Under the pieces are notes generated by a model, which ran no database searches, was not told the origin of the DNA, and was given only the letters and a program-made list of their open reading frames with translations. From Prasinococcaceae sp. CCMP 1430 (lineage: Eukaryota; Prasinodermophyta; Palmophyllophyceae; Prasinococcales; Prasinococcaceae): a stretch of 64,000 bases of DNA. A program made the translations under genes and the position numbers. Below are positions 39,393 to 47,582 of this stretch, piece by piece; position 1 is the stretch's first letter, and every line of letters begins with the position of its first letter. The stretch is taken from the NCBI GenBank assembly GCA_013416795.1, contig RQSC01000004.1, positions 263,827-327,826 of the forward strand. Reading direction: 5' to 3'.

Positions 39393-40180
39393 GGGGTCGG
39401 AAGACCCCGCCGCCCGCTGCGCCGCGCACCAAGCGTGGGCTGTCGGCGAAAGCCGCTGCCTGGGCCTCGAAACGCCTGGAGCAGATCGGCTCGGCGGCGG
39501 AGCAGTTCGGGACGCTGCTCATCCAAGTCCTGGCGAGCCCGGCCGAGTTGGTCGGCGGGGGGCTGGTGAAGGGGACGCGGGGGGCAAGGAGGAGGCTCGG
39601 GAAGGCGCTTAATAAGAATTTCGGCGGGATGTCGCAGCACGTGGTCCTGGCAGGCACGGGCCTGGCCCTCCTTCAGATCAACAAGATGATCGTGCGAAAG
39701 CAGAACCGCGCGCTCATCCGCAGCCCGAAGGAGATCAAGGCGGCGCGTGAGGCGCGTGCGGAGGCGGCGGCCATCGAGAAGTTGCTCGCCGGAGAGCTCG
39801 GGAAGGGCCGCATCGAGCGCGTCAAAGGCGCCACGGCGTACAAGGGCTCGTCAGCCGCGCAAAGCCGTGCCGAGGCGGCTGCTCGCGGCCGCGCGGGCAG
39901 TGGCAGGGCGCGAGCGCGGGCTGCGAAGCTCCCACAGCTGTCGGTGGCCGAGAAGGCCGACGGCCAGACCGTGTCGACGCACAAGGCGAAGGGAGTCCGC
40001 GTCGAGGAGGAGGAACTCGCGCAGGCGCCCAAGTCAGAAACGGCAAAGGGGGCGGGAAAGGCCGAGGCGGCGGACAAGAGCAAAGGCAAGGGCAAGGCTG
40101 AGGCGGCAGACGGGCCCAAGGCCAAGGCCAAGGCCAAGGACGACGCCAAGCCTCCCCCGCGCATGCCAGTGTTCGGATAA
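39365..40180 (+). CDS. Unknown Lys/Ala-rich protein with one hydrophobic segment, 5' end unresolved
   Basis: Not recognised. The frame reads like a real protein from about 39420: ASKRLEQIGSAAEQFGTLLI, then QVLASPAELVGGGLVKGTRG, then a hydrophobic stretch HVVLAGTGLALLQINKMIV (about 39640-39690). A helical Arg/Ala segment (KEIKAAREARAEAAAIEKLL) and a low-complexity Lys/Ala/Glu tail ending PPPRMPVFG follow. One membrane helix or amphipathic helix is possible. No ATG lies before 39628; the frame opens at a TTG at 39365 inside the opposite-strand dehydrogenase gene. A 5' exon, an assembly misjoin, or a start at the internal ATG 39628 (MSQHVVLAG) are the alternatives. Confidence 0.5.
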   Translation: MRRRRRRSARGRKTPPPAAPRTKRGLSAKAAAWASKRLEQIGSAAEQFGTLLIQVLASPAELVGGGLVKGTRGARRRLGKALNKNFGGMSQHVVLAGTGLALLQINKMIVRKQNRALIRSPKEIKAAREARAEAAAIEKLLAGELGKGRIERVKGATAYKGSSAAQSRAEAAARGRAGSGRARARAAKLPQLSVAEKADGQTVSTHKAKGVRVEEEELAQAPKSETAKGAGKAEAADKSKGKGKAEAADGPKAKAKAKDDAKPPPRMPVFG

Positions 40181-40246
40181 AACCGCGCGGTCGTCGTTCT
40201 GACGTGCGTGCCTTAACGTAATGCATGCGGGTTGGTTGGATTCGAA

Positions 40247-43087
40247 TTACATGCTCGAAACGTCTGCCGAGCCGGCGGCCGCATCGCTGGCGTCGGCGGC
40301 CAATTGAGCTTTGAGGCGGGCGCGCAGGCGCGCGCGCGGGTCCTCGGCCAGTGGCGTCGATATGGGCTGCGAGCTGACGTTCTTTTCGCCCTCATTGCCC
40401 AGCGCCCTGCTGTAGTTGGTCATCGACCCCTGGCGCTTTGCCTCCAGGTAGTTGAATTTGCGTGGAGGAGTGTGACTACCCGAGTCGCCCTCGAGCGCGG
40501 GGACGCCACCTACCTCGGCGGCGTGTTTGGCCGACATCCCCTCCGCCTGGCCCGCCGCCAGCGCCCAGCGGGCCGTGTTGCGACCCTGTGCGCTCATCGC
40601 TTCCGCGTAGTTGACGCCGCTGCCGGCACGCCTGAAGCGGGCGTCGCTGCCGTTGATGGGCGCATCCATCGATGCCGTGCCAGGGGTAAATTTGACATGG
40701 CGCCCGGCGGCCGCGTCGTTAGCGCCAGCCTCGGCGTCGGCCTCCTCCTTTTCCTCTGCAATCGCGCGCTCAATCGCTTCGAACGATGCGCGACGGCCTT
40801 GAGGGCCCATAACGTCCCCGTAAAACACGCCAGACCCTGCCCGCTCGAGCGACGAACGACGTGGCTCATCAGTGCCTGGCTCGGCAGGCACAAAGGCCAC
40901 GTGGCGCTCGCCCTTCTCGGCGGTCGTGCCGCCAGGTTCGGACACCAGCGAGTCCTGATGCTGCGCTTTCTGCTCCCTAGCCAACAATCTGATGGCCTCA
41001 TCCGCTGCTGCGTCCTCCTGGGCCTGGCCCGTCGCCAGCGCCCACTTTGCCCGGCGGTTGCCCTGCTTGCTCATCGCCGCGCTGTAGTTCACGAAGGAGC
41101 CCTTCTTGGAGGCCTTGACGACGGGTTCGGCCGAGCCATCGGAGGCAGTGCCGGGCGCGAAGTTGACGTGGCGGTCTGCGCCACCGGCAGGCGAGTCCTC
41201 GCCCGGGACCTCGGCCCCATCCTCCTCCGCCTGGCCCGCCGCCAGCGCCCAGCGGGCCGTGTTGCGACCCTGCGCGCTCATCGCTTCCGCGTAGTTGACG
41301 CCGCTGCCGGCACGCCTGAAGCGGGCGTCGCTGCCGTTGATGGGCGCATCCATCGACGCCGCCTCGACGGTGAACTCGACGTGGCGGCCACCACCAGAGT
41401 TGCTCGGCTCGCCTGTGACCTTTGCCCCATCCTCTTCAGCCTGACCCGCTGCCAGAGCCCAGCGGGCCGTGTTTTGGCCGTGCGTGCTCATCGCTGCGGC
41501 GTAGTTGACGCCGCTGCCGGCACGCTTCAAATTGCTCCCTCCTTGCGGCGAGGACGTGTCAGGAGTAAAGGACACGTGGTGGCCGCCGTCACTCTCTCCG
41601 CGCTCTTCTGCAGCGCGTTCATTGCCTTGCAATCGGTCGGAGGATGAAGGTGAGGCTTGTGCGGGTCCCGGAGCCATCACGCTCGCGAACGCCTGCTCAA
41701 GATTGCGCAGAGCTGCACCGGCTGCGCGAATGTGTTCAATCGCAGCGCCCGCCTGCTGCAACTTCTCCGCGAGGTAGGGCGACAGGTCGGCGGGACCTGC
41801 TGTAGGCGTGGCCCGTGCCATTTCGGCTGAGGCGGGAGTGCCAGGGGGCGTGGTCGCGCTCGGCGCAAAGCTTATTGGGGCAACCGCCTCGGGCTCGTCA
41901 TGCGCACTCGACAGGCGCTCGTCCAAGCGGAGCAGGCGGAGGCCGTTCCGGATAGCCTCCGCGCGCCGGAATTCCCTGCGCACCGCTGGCGAAGCGGCTG
42001 TGCCGGCAGGAGGTGGAGCGCAGCAGCCGATGAGTGCATCCAACACGTCGCTGGGCTTGGCGGGTCCCTCACCGCCCTCGCCTGTTGCCTCAAGCGAGCG
42101 CACCACATCGAGTGTGTCCGAGAGGGCCGCGTGCGCCTTGTCGAGCTCCCCCGCGTCAAAGGTCTGCGTAGACCACATCTCCGCGTGCCATCGGGCGATC
42201 CAGCGCAGCCGGCGGTATGAGTGTTTGGTGGCATCGGACGACCTGCTCCCAGAGGCCGAGTGCATCGCCGCCCGTGCTGCGATGGCCAAGAGCGCGCTCC
42301 GCACGTGCCCCCCGCTGCTCTGGCTACCGGAGCCCGTGAAGGCCGCTACGAGTCGCGCCTCATCGTGCGCGCTCGGCGGTTTGAAAGGTGCGGTGGATGC
42401 ACGCTCCGCCACGCGCGCGGCAGCTCGCGCTAGCGGCAACCATGCGAGCGCCCCCGCAGGCTGGCCTCCAGCGCTCGACCGTGCCGCATGGGCGTCTGGG
42501 CGAGTGAGCGCGGCCTTCGCCGCAGAGGCAACCTCTGCCAGCCCCCCTGACGAAAAGAGCAACGGCAAGCGGGCCTCCAGCCCTATGAGGTCCTCCACCG
42601 CGCGGGCGAAGGACGCCACATTGCCGCCGAGGCGCGCAGCGCATCCCACTGCGACGGCGACCGCGCCAACCTCCTTTCGCCACCGCGTTCCGTCCAGTGG
42701 GCATCCGTGCCAAGCCCTCACGGCCCACGCCAGCAGCGCCTCCGCCCCCTGCTGCGCCTGACCATGCTCGCCGTCCCCGGCAGCGAGGGCACTCAGCACC
42801 GCCCTCGCTCGCTGCGCCGGCGTCTGATCCGCGCCCACCCCGACCGCAGCGGCCGCGTGAGCGTGCCCGTCCGCGCCACTCGCCGCGGTCGCGCGCGCGA
42901 GGCAGCGCAGCAGCAGTTCGGAAAACGCCAGGTATGCCATCGCGGCCGCGCCCTTTGACCCCGCCGGCGCGAGCGCGGCCGCGAGCGCCGCTGCACGCTC
43001 GCGCTCGATGGGTATGAGTCGGTACCCCTGCTTGTGAATGAGAACGACAAGTTCGTGCGCGCTGAGCTGGCGCGGCCGCGCCAGCAC
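40247..43087 (-). CDS. Tandem-repeat protein with RAGSGVNY/ARWALAAGQAEEDG units, unknown function
   Basis: Not recognised. The N-terminal half (about 43087-41850) is mostly helical, Ala-rich and unlike any family I know; it opens with LSAHELVVLIHKQGYRLIPI. The C-terminal half has five clear tandem units of about 60-90 residues plus a degenerate sixth. Each starts RHVxFTPGTAS-like, continues RAGSGVNYAEAMSAQGRNTA and RWALAAGQAEEDGA, then has a variable acidic linker. The third unit varies (KGSFVNYSAAMSKQGNRRAK) and the sixth retains only GSMTNYSRALGNEGEKN. The repeated Tyr/Ser/Arg pattern looks like short linear binding or phosphorylation motifs (inference). No ATG opens the frame: 43087 is a GTG and the frame extends upstream to a TGA near 43180. 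A separate-frame ATG (MIDGGCVAPG) lies there and may belong to a first exon. Confidence 0.65.
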   Translation of the reverse strand: MLARPRQLSAHELVVLIHKQGYRLIPIERERAAALAAALAPAGSKGAAAMAYLAFSELLLRCLARATAASGADGHAHAAAAVGVGADQTPAQRARAVLSALAAGDGEHGQAQQGAEALLAWAVRAWHGCPLDGTRWRKEVGAVAVAVGCAARLGGNVASFARAVEDLIGLEARLPLLFSSGGLAEVASAAKAALTRPDAHAARSSAGGQPAGALAWLPLARAAARVAERASTAPFKPPSAHDEARLVAAFTGSGSQSSGGHVRSALLAIAARAAMHSASGSRSSDATKHSYRRLRWIARWHAEMWSTQTFDAGELDKAHAALSDTLDVVRSLEATGEGGEGPAKPSDVLDALIGCCAPPPAGTAASPAVRREFRRAEAIRNGLRLLRLDERLSSAHDEPEAVAPISFAPSATTPPGTPASAEMARATPTAGPADLSPYLAEKLQQAGAAIEHIRAAGAALRNLEQAFASVMAPGPAQASPSSSDRLQGNERAAEERGESDGGHHVSFTPDTSSPQGGSNLKRAGSGVNYAAAMSTHGQNTARWALAAGQAEEDGAKVTGEPSNSGGGRHVEFTVEAASMDAPINGSDARFRRAGSGVNYAEAMSAQGRNTARWALAAGQAEEDGAEVPGEDSPAGGADRHVNFAPGTASDGSAEPVVKASKKGSFVNYSAAMSKQGNRRAKWALATGQAQEDAAADEAIRLLAREQKAQHQDSLVSEPGGTTAEKGERHVAFVPAEPGTDEPRRSSLERAGSGVFYGDVMGPQGRRASFEAIERAIAEEKEEADAEAGANDAAAGRHVKFTPGTASMDAPINGSDARFRRAGSGVNYAEAMSAQGRNTARWALAAGQAEGMSAKHAAEVGGVPALEGDSGSHTPPRKFNYLEAKRQGSMTNYSRALGNEGEKNVSSQPISTPLAEDPRARLRARLKAQLAADASDAAAGSADVSSM
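40541..40677 (-). repeat. Near-identical internal repeat copy A
   Basis: About 137 bases encoding MDAPINGSDARFRRAGSGVN onward through ARWALAAGQAE. It matches 41225-41361 at an offset of 684 bases, with two mismatches noticed by eye, both at third codon positions. Confidence 0.85.
41225..41361 (-). repeat. Near-identical internal repeat copy B
   Basis: Second copy of the 137-base unit at 40541-40677. The other repeat units of this gene are far more diverged, so this pair points to recent duplication or gene conversion. Confidence 0.85.
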
Positions 43088-44102
43088 CGGCGTCGGCTCC
43101 GCGAAAACGCGCGGGAGCGGCGCGCGTCCCGCGCGCGTCCGCGTCCCGACCCGGCGCCACGCAGCCTCCGTCGATCATCCGCGCCGCGCGGAAAAATCGC
43201 GCCGCGCGCCGAATTACAACAAATTACCCTGTCTGGACGTGGCTGTGTATGCCAAACCTCAGCGCGGCGCGCGTCGCTGCGCGCCAATACCAGCTGGGCT
43301 ACTCCGCCCAGTACGCGCCTTCACGCACGTGTAACCACACACACTGAGGTCCTATCACACGACGCTGTGGTCGTGTGCAGCTGCGAGCGACGCGCACGCG
43401 TCGCGAGCAGCAGAACTGGCACGTCGCCGCGAATGTCTCCCCCCTTCGGCCCTGATAATTTCTGCCCCTGCAGAATTTAGGGCTCCCTCGAGATCCACGT
43501 GGGTTCCCTTCGCGGCTCCGAAATGGCGTTTGATACGATGTAACCTCTATAACTTCGCTATGACCAAAACGGCGCGCGCCAAAATGCGCCCCGCAGCGCG
43601 AAATCGGGCTCCCGCGAGATCTCCACGGGAGTGCGCGATATCGGATCGAGCGCCCCGTCGGAATCAAAACGCGCCGCCGCGCGGCGCGCGCGCCCCGCCG
43701 CTGCCAGCGGCGTGGCGCACCGACCCGAGCGATGGGCAGTGATGAATGAGGGGTGACGAGGGGGTGATGACAGGGCTGGGGCGGAGAAGAGCGCGCGCGC
43801 GCTCTTTTTTCCGCCCCGGCGGTTCGCGCGGCGGGATCGTTTCCTGCGTCGCCCTCCGCGGTTTTTCGCGGGGGCGCGCGCGCGCGCGGCGCGCGCGGGG
43901 CGTGCGCGAATTGCGCGCCACACACGCGCCACGGCGCGCGCGCGGCACGCGCGGCGGCCGGCCACCGAAGGGGGGTGGGAGGGAGGACGAAGAAGGCGCG
44001 GGGGGAGGCGCTCGCACGCTCGAGCGCGCCGTCGAACGCGCGCTCGCGCGGATTCGGCAGGGGCAGAGCGCCGCGAGACCCGGCGCGTGCGCCGGGCCCT
44101 CA
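43088..44102. other. Divergent intergenic region
   Basis: About 1 kb between the tandem-repeat gene (minus) and the SBP gene (plus). It contains two related imperfect hairpin elements (43480-43508 and 43606-43632), a TTTAGGGC motif (43476-43483), an AT-richer patch (43530-43565) and CG-rich tracts (43870-43900). The SBP frame is open back to an ATG at 43746, but this part is Arg-rich and looks like leader. No other gene seen. Confidence 0.5.
43480..43632. repeat. Pair of related hairpin-forming elements
   Basis: GGGCTCCCTCGAGATCCACG at 43480 and GGGCTCCCGCGAGATCTCCA at 43606 are direct repeats 126 bases apart. Each can fold back, because CTCCC is followed about 12 bases later by GGGAG or a near match. 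Confidence 0.5.
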
Positions 44103-45719
44103 ATGTGCTGGGGCGCGGGGAGCAGACGGGTGCAGTCGCAGCTACAGCAGGGGGCGGGCGCTGGCGAGGCGAGCTGGGAGGCGCTCGCGCGATCGTCGGC
44201 AGTGGACCGGGCGAGTCAGGGCGAGGGCGCGAGGCGGGAAGGAAGCCCGCCGACGCCGCAGGAGTTGGGCGAGCTGCAGGGGCAGCAGCGGCAGGTGGCG
44301 CCGTGCTGGTCGTCGCGCCTCGATAAGCTGGACCTGCCGAGCCTGACGTGCCTCGACGGTAGCCTAGGCGCGCTGGGCACTGTTGGCAGCTGGGACACCA
44401 CGTTCGCGGGAGGGGGGCAACCCCGCGCCGCCGCCGCCGCCGTCGCCGCTGCGGCGGCCCAGGGGTCGCCGCACTCGTTCAAGTCTGTCGTGACGGTCGC
44501 GCCAGTGCTTGCCTCGCCCGCCCTTGCGGGCGTACCCGCACCGTCGACGGAAGCACCCCTTCTTCTGCGCCCGACCACGAGGTCTACCACAGGCAGGCTC
44601 AAGATGGGCAGCGGCGGCGGCGCCGCCGCCAAGCAGAGCAAGGCCACCAAGACGACGACGAAGAAGATCAACGGCGGCGGCAAGAAGAAGAAGGGCTCGT
44701 CGAAGTTGTCGCTGGCGATCCCCAAGAAGGGCGGCGCCTCCGGCAAGCAGACGCGCCCTCACCCCAACCAGTACACCGCCAGGCCGCGACCCAAGCGCCC
44801 TGAAGGGGCGGCGCCCATCGCGTGCCAGGTTGTCGGCTGCCCGCACACCGACCTGAGCAGCCTCCGCGAGTACTATCAACGCTACAAGGTCTGCGAGGCG
44901 CATTCCAAGCAGTCGGTTGTCATCTTCCCCGACGGCGAGGCGCAACGCTTTTGCCAGCGCTGCGGGCACTTCCATTCGCTCGACGCCTTCGAAGGTTCGC
45001 GCCGCAGCTGTCAGGCCAAACTCGAGGAGCACAACCGCCGCCGCCGCCAGCCCAACTCCCCGCCGCGCCCGGCCAAGTCGGAGGCCGCCGCGAGGGTGCA
45101 CGAGTCGAAGCGCTCGCGTAGCGCCAGTGCCGAGAAGGATTGGCAGGACGCGGCTGCCGCGTTCGTGACCGAGCACCACCGCGCAAGCCCGGCGTCGCCG
45201 CTCGCGGCGCTGCGCGGCGACGATGACTTGAGTGACGTCGACACCGATATGACGGCAACCAACAGCGTCGAGACCGCGCCGGACGACGCTCCGATGACAC
45301 CCGCGCTGCAGATGATGTCCGCAGTGCCAGTGGGAACTCCGATGGCGCCCCTCAGGACTCACCTGGCGCTCCAGACGCGCTCATCACCGCAGCCGCAGCC
45401 GCAGTCGCAGCCGCAGCCGCAACCGCAGCCGCAGCCGCACGGGCGGCCTGACTCGGCGCCGCCAGACGAGCTCGGCCCTCTCCCCCTGCCGCGTCTCGGC
45501 GGCATGGGCGTGTCGAGCATCGACCTGCTCGGCCTCGGAGAGCACTATATCGGCGGGTCGCTGCAAACAATCGATGGAGGCGCTTCTGAGGACAGCAGCG
45601 ATGACAGCGTGATCTCGTTCGGCGACGAGGATGTGGCCGAGCTCTACCAGATGGTCGCTAACGACGAGGCAAACGACAAGCACGTCCGTCTGGAGGCCCT
45701 CAGCGGCAACACCTTCTGA
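44103..45719 (+). CDS. SBP-box (SQUAMOSA promoter-binding-like) transcription factor
   Basis: A 538-residue protein with a complete SBP DNA-binding domain at about residues 237-315. The first zinc site is CQVVGCPHTDLSSLREYYQR, then YKVCEAHSK. The second zinc site is RFCQRCGHFHSLDAFEGSRR, then SCQAKLEEHNRRRRQ, with the bipartite basic nuclear-localisation region after it (NRRRRQP...KRSRSAS). The SBP domain is confined to green plants and algae and binds GTAC cores. The rest is low-complexity: a Lys/Gly-rich stretch before the domain, a PQPQ repeat at about residues 428-445, and an acidic C-terminus (DDSVISFGDEDVAELYQMV) that could be an activation domain. Start ATG 44103 (MCWGAGSRR); 43746 is an alternative in-frame ATG. 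Confidence 0.94.
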   Translation: MCWGAGSRRVQSQLQQGAGAGEASWEALARSSAVDRASQGEGARREGSPPTPQELGELQGQQRQVAPCWSSRLDKLDLPSLTCLDGSLGALGTVGSWDTTFAGGGQPRAAAAAVAAAAAQGSPHSFKSVVTVAPVLASPALAGVPAPSTEAPLLLRPTTRSTTGRLKMGSGGGAAAKQSKATKTTTKKINGGGKKKKGSSKLSLAIPKKGGASGKQTRPHPNQYTARPRPKRPEGAAPIACQVVGCPHTDLSSLREYYQRYKVCEAHSKQSVVIFPDGEAQRFCQRCGHFHSLDAFEGSRRSCQAKLEEHNRRRRQPNSPPRPAKSEAAARVHESKRSRSASAEKDWQDAAAAFVTEHHRASPASPLAALRGDDDLSDVDTDMTATNSVETAPDDAPMTPALQMMSAVPVGTPMAPLRTHLALQTRSSPQPQPQSQPQPQPQPQPHGRPDSAPPDELGPLPLPRLGGMGVSSIDLLGLGEHYIGGSLQTIDGGASEDSSDDSVISFGDEDVAELYQMVANDEANDKHVRLEALSGNTF

Positions 45720-46136
45720 GCAGCGCTCACGCAACTCGACGAGCCAGCCACTGCGATACCAGTGGGCCCACCACCGAAACCACTGGCAGCGGTTGCGTCG
45801 AATGGCGAAACTGGACTGGCGAGCGTTTTCATGTACTGTGCTCAGCCAACCACGTGTGTTAATAGTGGAGCAGCGCCGAGGGGGGGATGGATGCATCGGG
45901 CCGCGCATGCGGCATCTGAGAGAGTCGGCTCTGCTGCGCACGGATTGATAGTACGTAATGATGCACTGCAATGCACAGCACTCTAGTCACGAGTTGCAAG
46001 CGCGCGGGCAACGTTGCGTGCGGAGCCACAAGGGCGGTGTGAACGTGATTACTCCATTAAAGTTGCTAAGTGACTAAACTAGATAGTGCTCCTCTACAGA
46101 GACAGCGTCACGACGACAGCTCGAACTAGCCAGGCG
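45720..46136. other. Convergent 3' flanks, no gene
   Basis: About 417 bases between the stops of the SBP gene and the Sel1-repeat gene. It is relatively AT-rich toward 46020-46110 and consistent with two 3' untranslated regions. Confidence 0.6.
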
Positions 46137-47066
46137 CTACTCCTCGTACCACTCTTCAAACTCCTCAAACTTCTCCAGCGCGGGGTCGAAGCCGAGGTCA
46201 GCGCTGAGCTCCAGATACTCGAAGCCCTCGTCGGTGTCTCCGAGCTCGTCGTAGAGGTTGTACGCAGCCTCCTCGGCGCCGTCGTCAGGCGCCATGGCGG
46301 CCGCTTTGCGCCACTGCTCGAGGCCCGCGGCGCGGTCACGCACGGTGCCCTCGCCGTGCACAAGCGCCCACCCCAGATTGAAGCGCCCGAGGCACTGCCC
46401 ACCGCGCTCCTCGTAGCCGAGGCCGCTCGCCTCGGCGGCGAGCTCGTACAGCTCGACCGCGGCGTACGCGTCTCGCACCACGCCGCTCGCCCCTGTTTCC
46501 ATGAGAGCCCCGAGCTTGTTGAGGCCCGTCGGCACGCCGAGCTCCGCACACGCCTCAATGACGCGCACACCGCGTGTCTCGTCGAGTGGAGCACCGCGGC
46601 CCGAGCGCACGCAGCCGGCGAGGGTGGCTAGCCCGTCCAGGTTGCCGAGGCAGGCCGCGCGCGCGTGCCAGCCGGCGGAGGCAGCGAGGCTCTCCTCGCT
46701 GCCTCCGCCCGACGCGCCGCCCAGGGGCGCGCCGCCAGAGCCACGATAGAGCAAGAGAGCAACGCTCTGTGCAGCACGCCCGTCACCCCCCTCGGCGAGC
46801 GGCAGCAGCGTGGCGTACCGCCTCGCGAGGGCCTCGCGCCCACAGGGCGTGCTGAACGCATACTCGCCTTGCAGGCGCCACAGCGCCGTCGTGTCACGGG
46901 CGGGCGCTTCGTCCGCCTTCGACGATAGCGAGGCGATGACCGCATCTCCGACCACGCGTAGCACCTCGTCAGGCTCATCCTCGGCGCGCTCCAGTAGCGC
47001 CGCGCCGGCTGCGCGGGCCGCAGCCACGGCCGCGGCCGCCGCAGCTGCGCTTCCACCTCCACCCAT
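46137..47066 (-). CDS. Sel1-like (TPR-like) repeat protein
   Basis: A 309-residue helical repeat protein. Sel1-like units are seen as GLNKLGALMETGASGVVRDA...AVELYELAAEA and GRFNLGWALVHGEGTVRDRA...GLEQWRKAAAM. A further degenerate unit is AYNLYDELGDTDEGFEYLEL. The last residues are very acidic (EKFEEFEEWYEE). Sel1 repeats are protein-interaction solenoids found in ER-associated degradation and signalling adaptors; no partner can be named. No signal peptide or membrane segment. The ATG at 47066 (MGGGGSAAAAA) lies only nine bases from the ATG of the divergent neighbour, though the frame stays open far upstream. Confidence 0.75.
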   Translation of the reverse strand: MGGGGSAAAAAAAVAAARAAGAALLERAEDEPDEVLRVVGDAVIASLSSKADEAPARDTTALWRLQGEYAFSTPCGREALARRYATLLPLAEGGDGRAAQSVALLLYRGSGGAPLGGASGGGSEESLAASAGWHARAACLGNLDGLATLAGCVRSGRGAPLDETRGVRVIEACAELGVPTGLNKLGALMETGASGVVRDAYAAVELYELAAEASGLGYEERGGQCLGRFNLGWALVHGEGTVRDRAAGLEQWRKAAAMAPDDGAEEAAYNLYDELGDTDEGFEYLELSADLGFDPALEKFEEFEEWYEE

Positions 47067-47075
47067 GCCGGTCCG

Positions 47076-47582
47076 ATGGCGCCGTCCGGCAGCTCGCCGC
47101 CCGCGGGCGCCGGGCGGGCGCACTTCCAGCCGAAGAGGTGCGGCAGGAGCCCCGCGTGCGCGGCGCTCAAGGGCCTCACCAGCGTGTCCGCCGTGGTGCG
47201 CGCTGCGGCGGCGCCCGGGAGCGCGCTGCCGCCCGTCGCCAAGGTGCACACGCTCGCGTACGGCGACGTCGTGGACTTCGCGCCCCCCGCGCAGCGCAGG
47301 CCGGACGAGCTCTACCCGGTGGCGTGGTTCCGTTTCTCGCCCAAGAAGGACGGCAGGCGCGCGGGGTGCGCCGACAGCGCGAGCGCGGACACCGACACGC
47401 TGGCGGTGGACCTCGCGCGCGTGCACGTCGGCTCGGCGCTGTGCGTGAAGCTCATCGACAGCGAGAACCTGATGGAGGTCTTCAACGACAACCACCCGGA
47501 GCCCAACATCGATTGCTCGTTCGTCGGCCTGCGCGGCGCGTGCGTGCGCATGCCGCCCGCCGACCTGGTGGCGTTCGCGTGA
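47076..47582 (+). CDS. Unknown protein, possible discoidin-like beta-sandwich fragment
   Basis: Not firmly recognised. The 168-residue product begins at ATG 47076 (MAPSGSSPPAGAGRAHFQPK). Its second half has features reminiscent of the end of a discoidin/galactose-binding-like beta-sandwich: VHVGSALCVKLIDSENLM, then PNIDCSFVGLRGACVRMPPA. The N-terminal half contains VHTLAYGDVVDFAPPA and YPVAWFRFSPKKDGRR. No signal peptide or membrane segment is obvious. Short length suggests either a single-domain protein or that an upstream exon is missing. Domain assignment is low confidence. Confidence 0.55.
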   Translation: MAPSGSSPPAGAGRAHFQPKRCGRSPACAALKGLTSVSAVVRAAAAPGSALPPVAKVHTLAYGDVVDFAPPAQRRPDELYPVAWFRFSPKKDGRRAGCADSASADTDTLAVDLARVHVGSALCVKLIDSENLMEVFNDNHPEPNIDCSFVGLRGACVRMPPADLVAFA

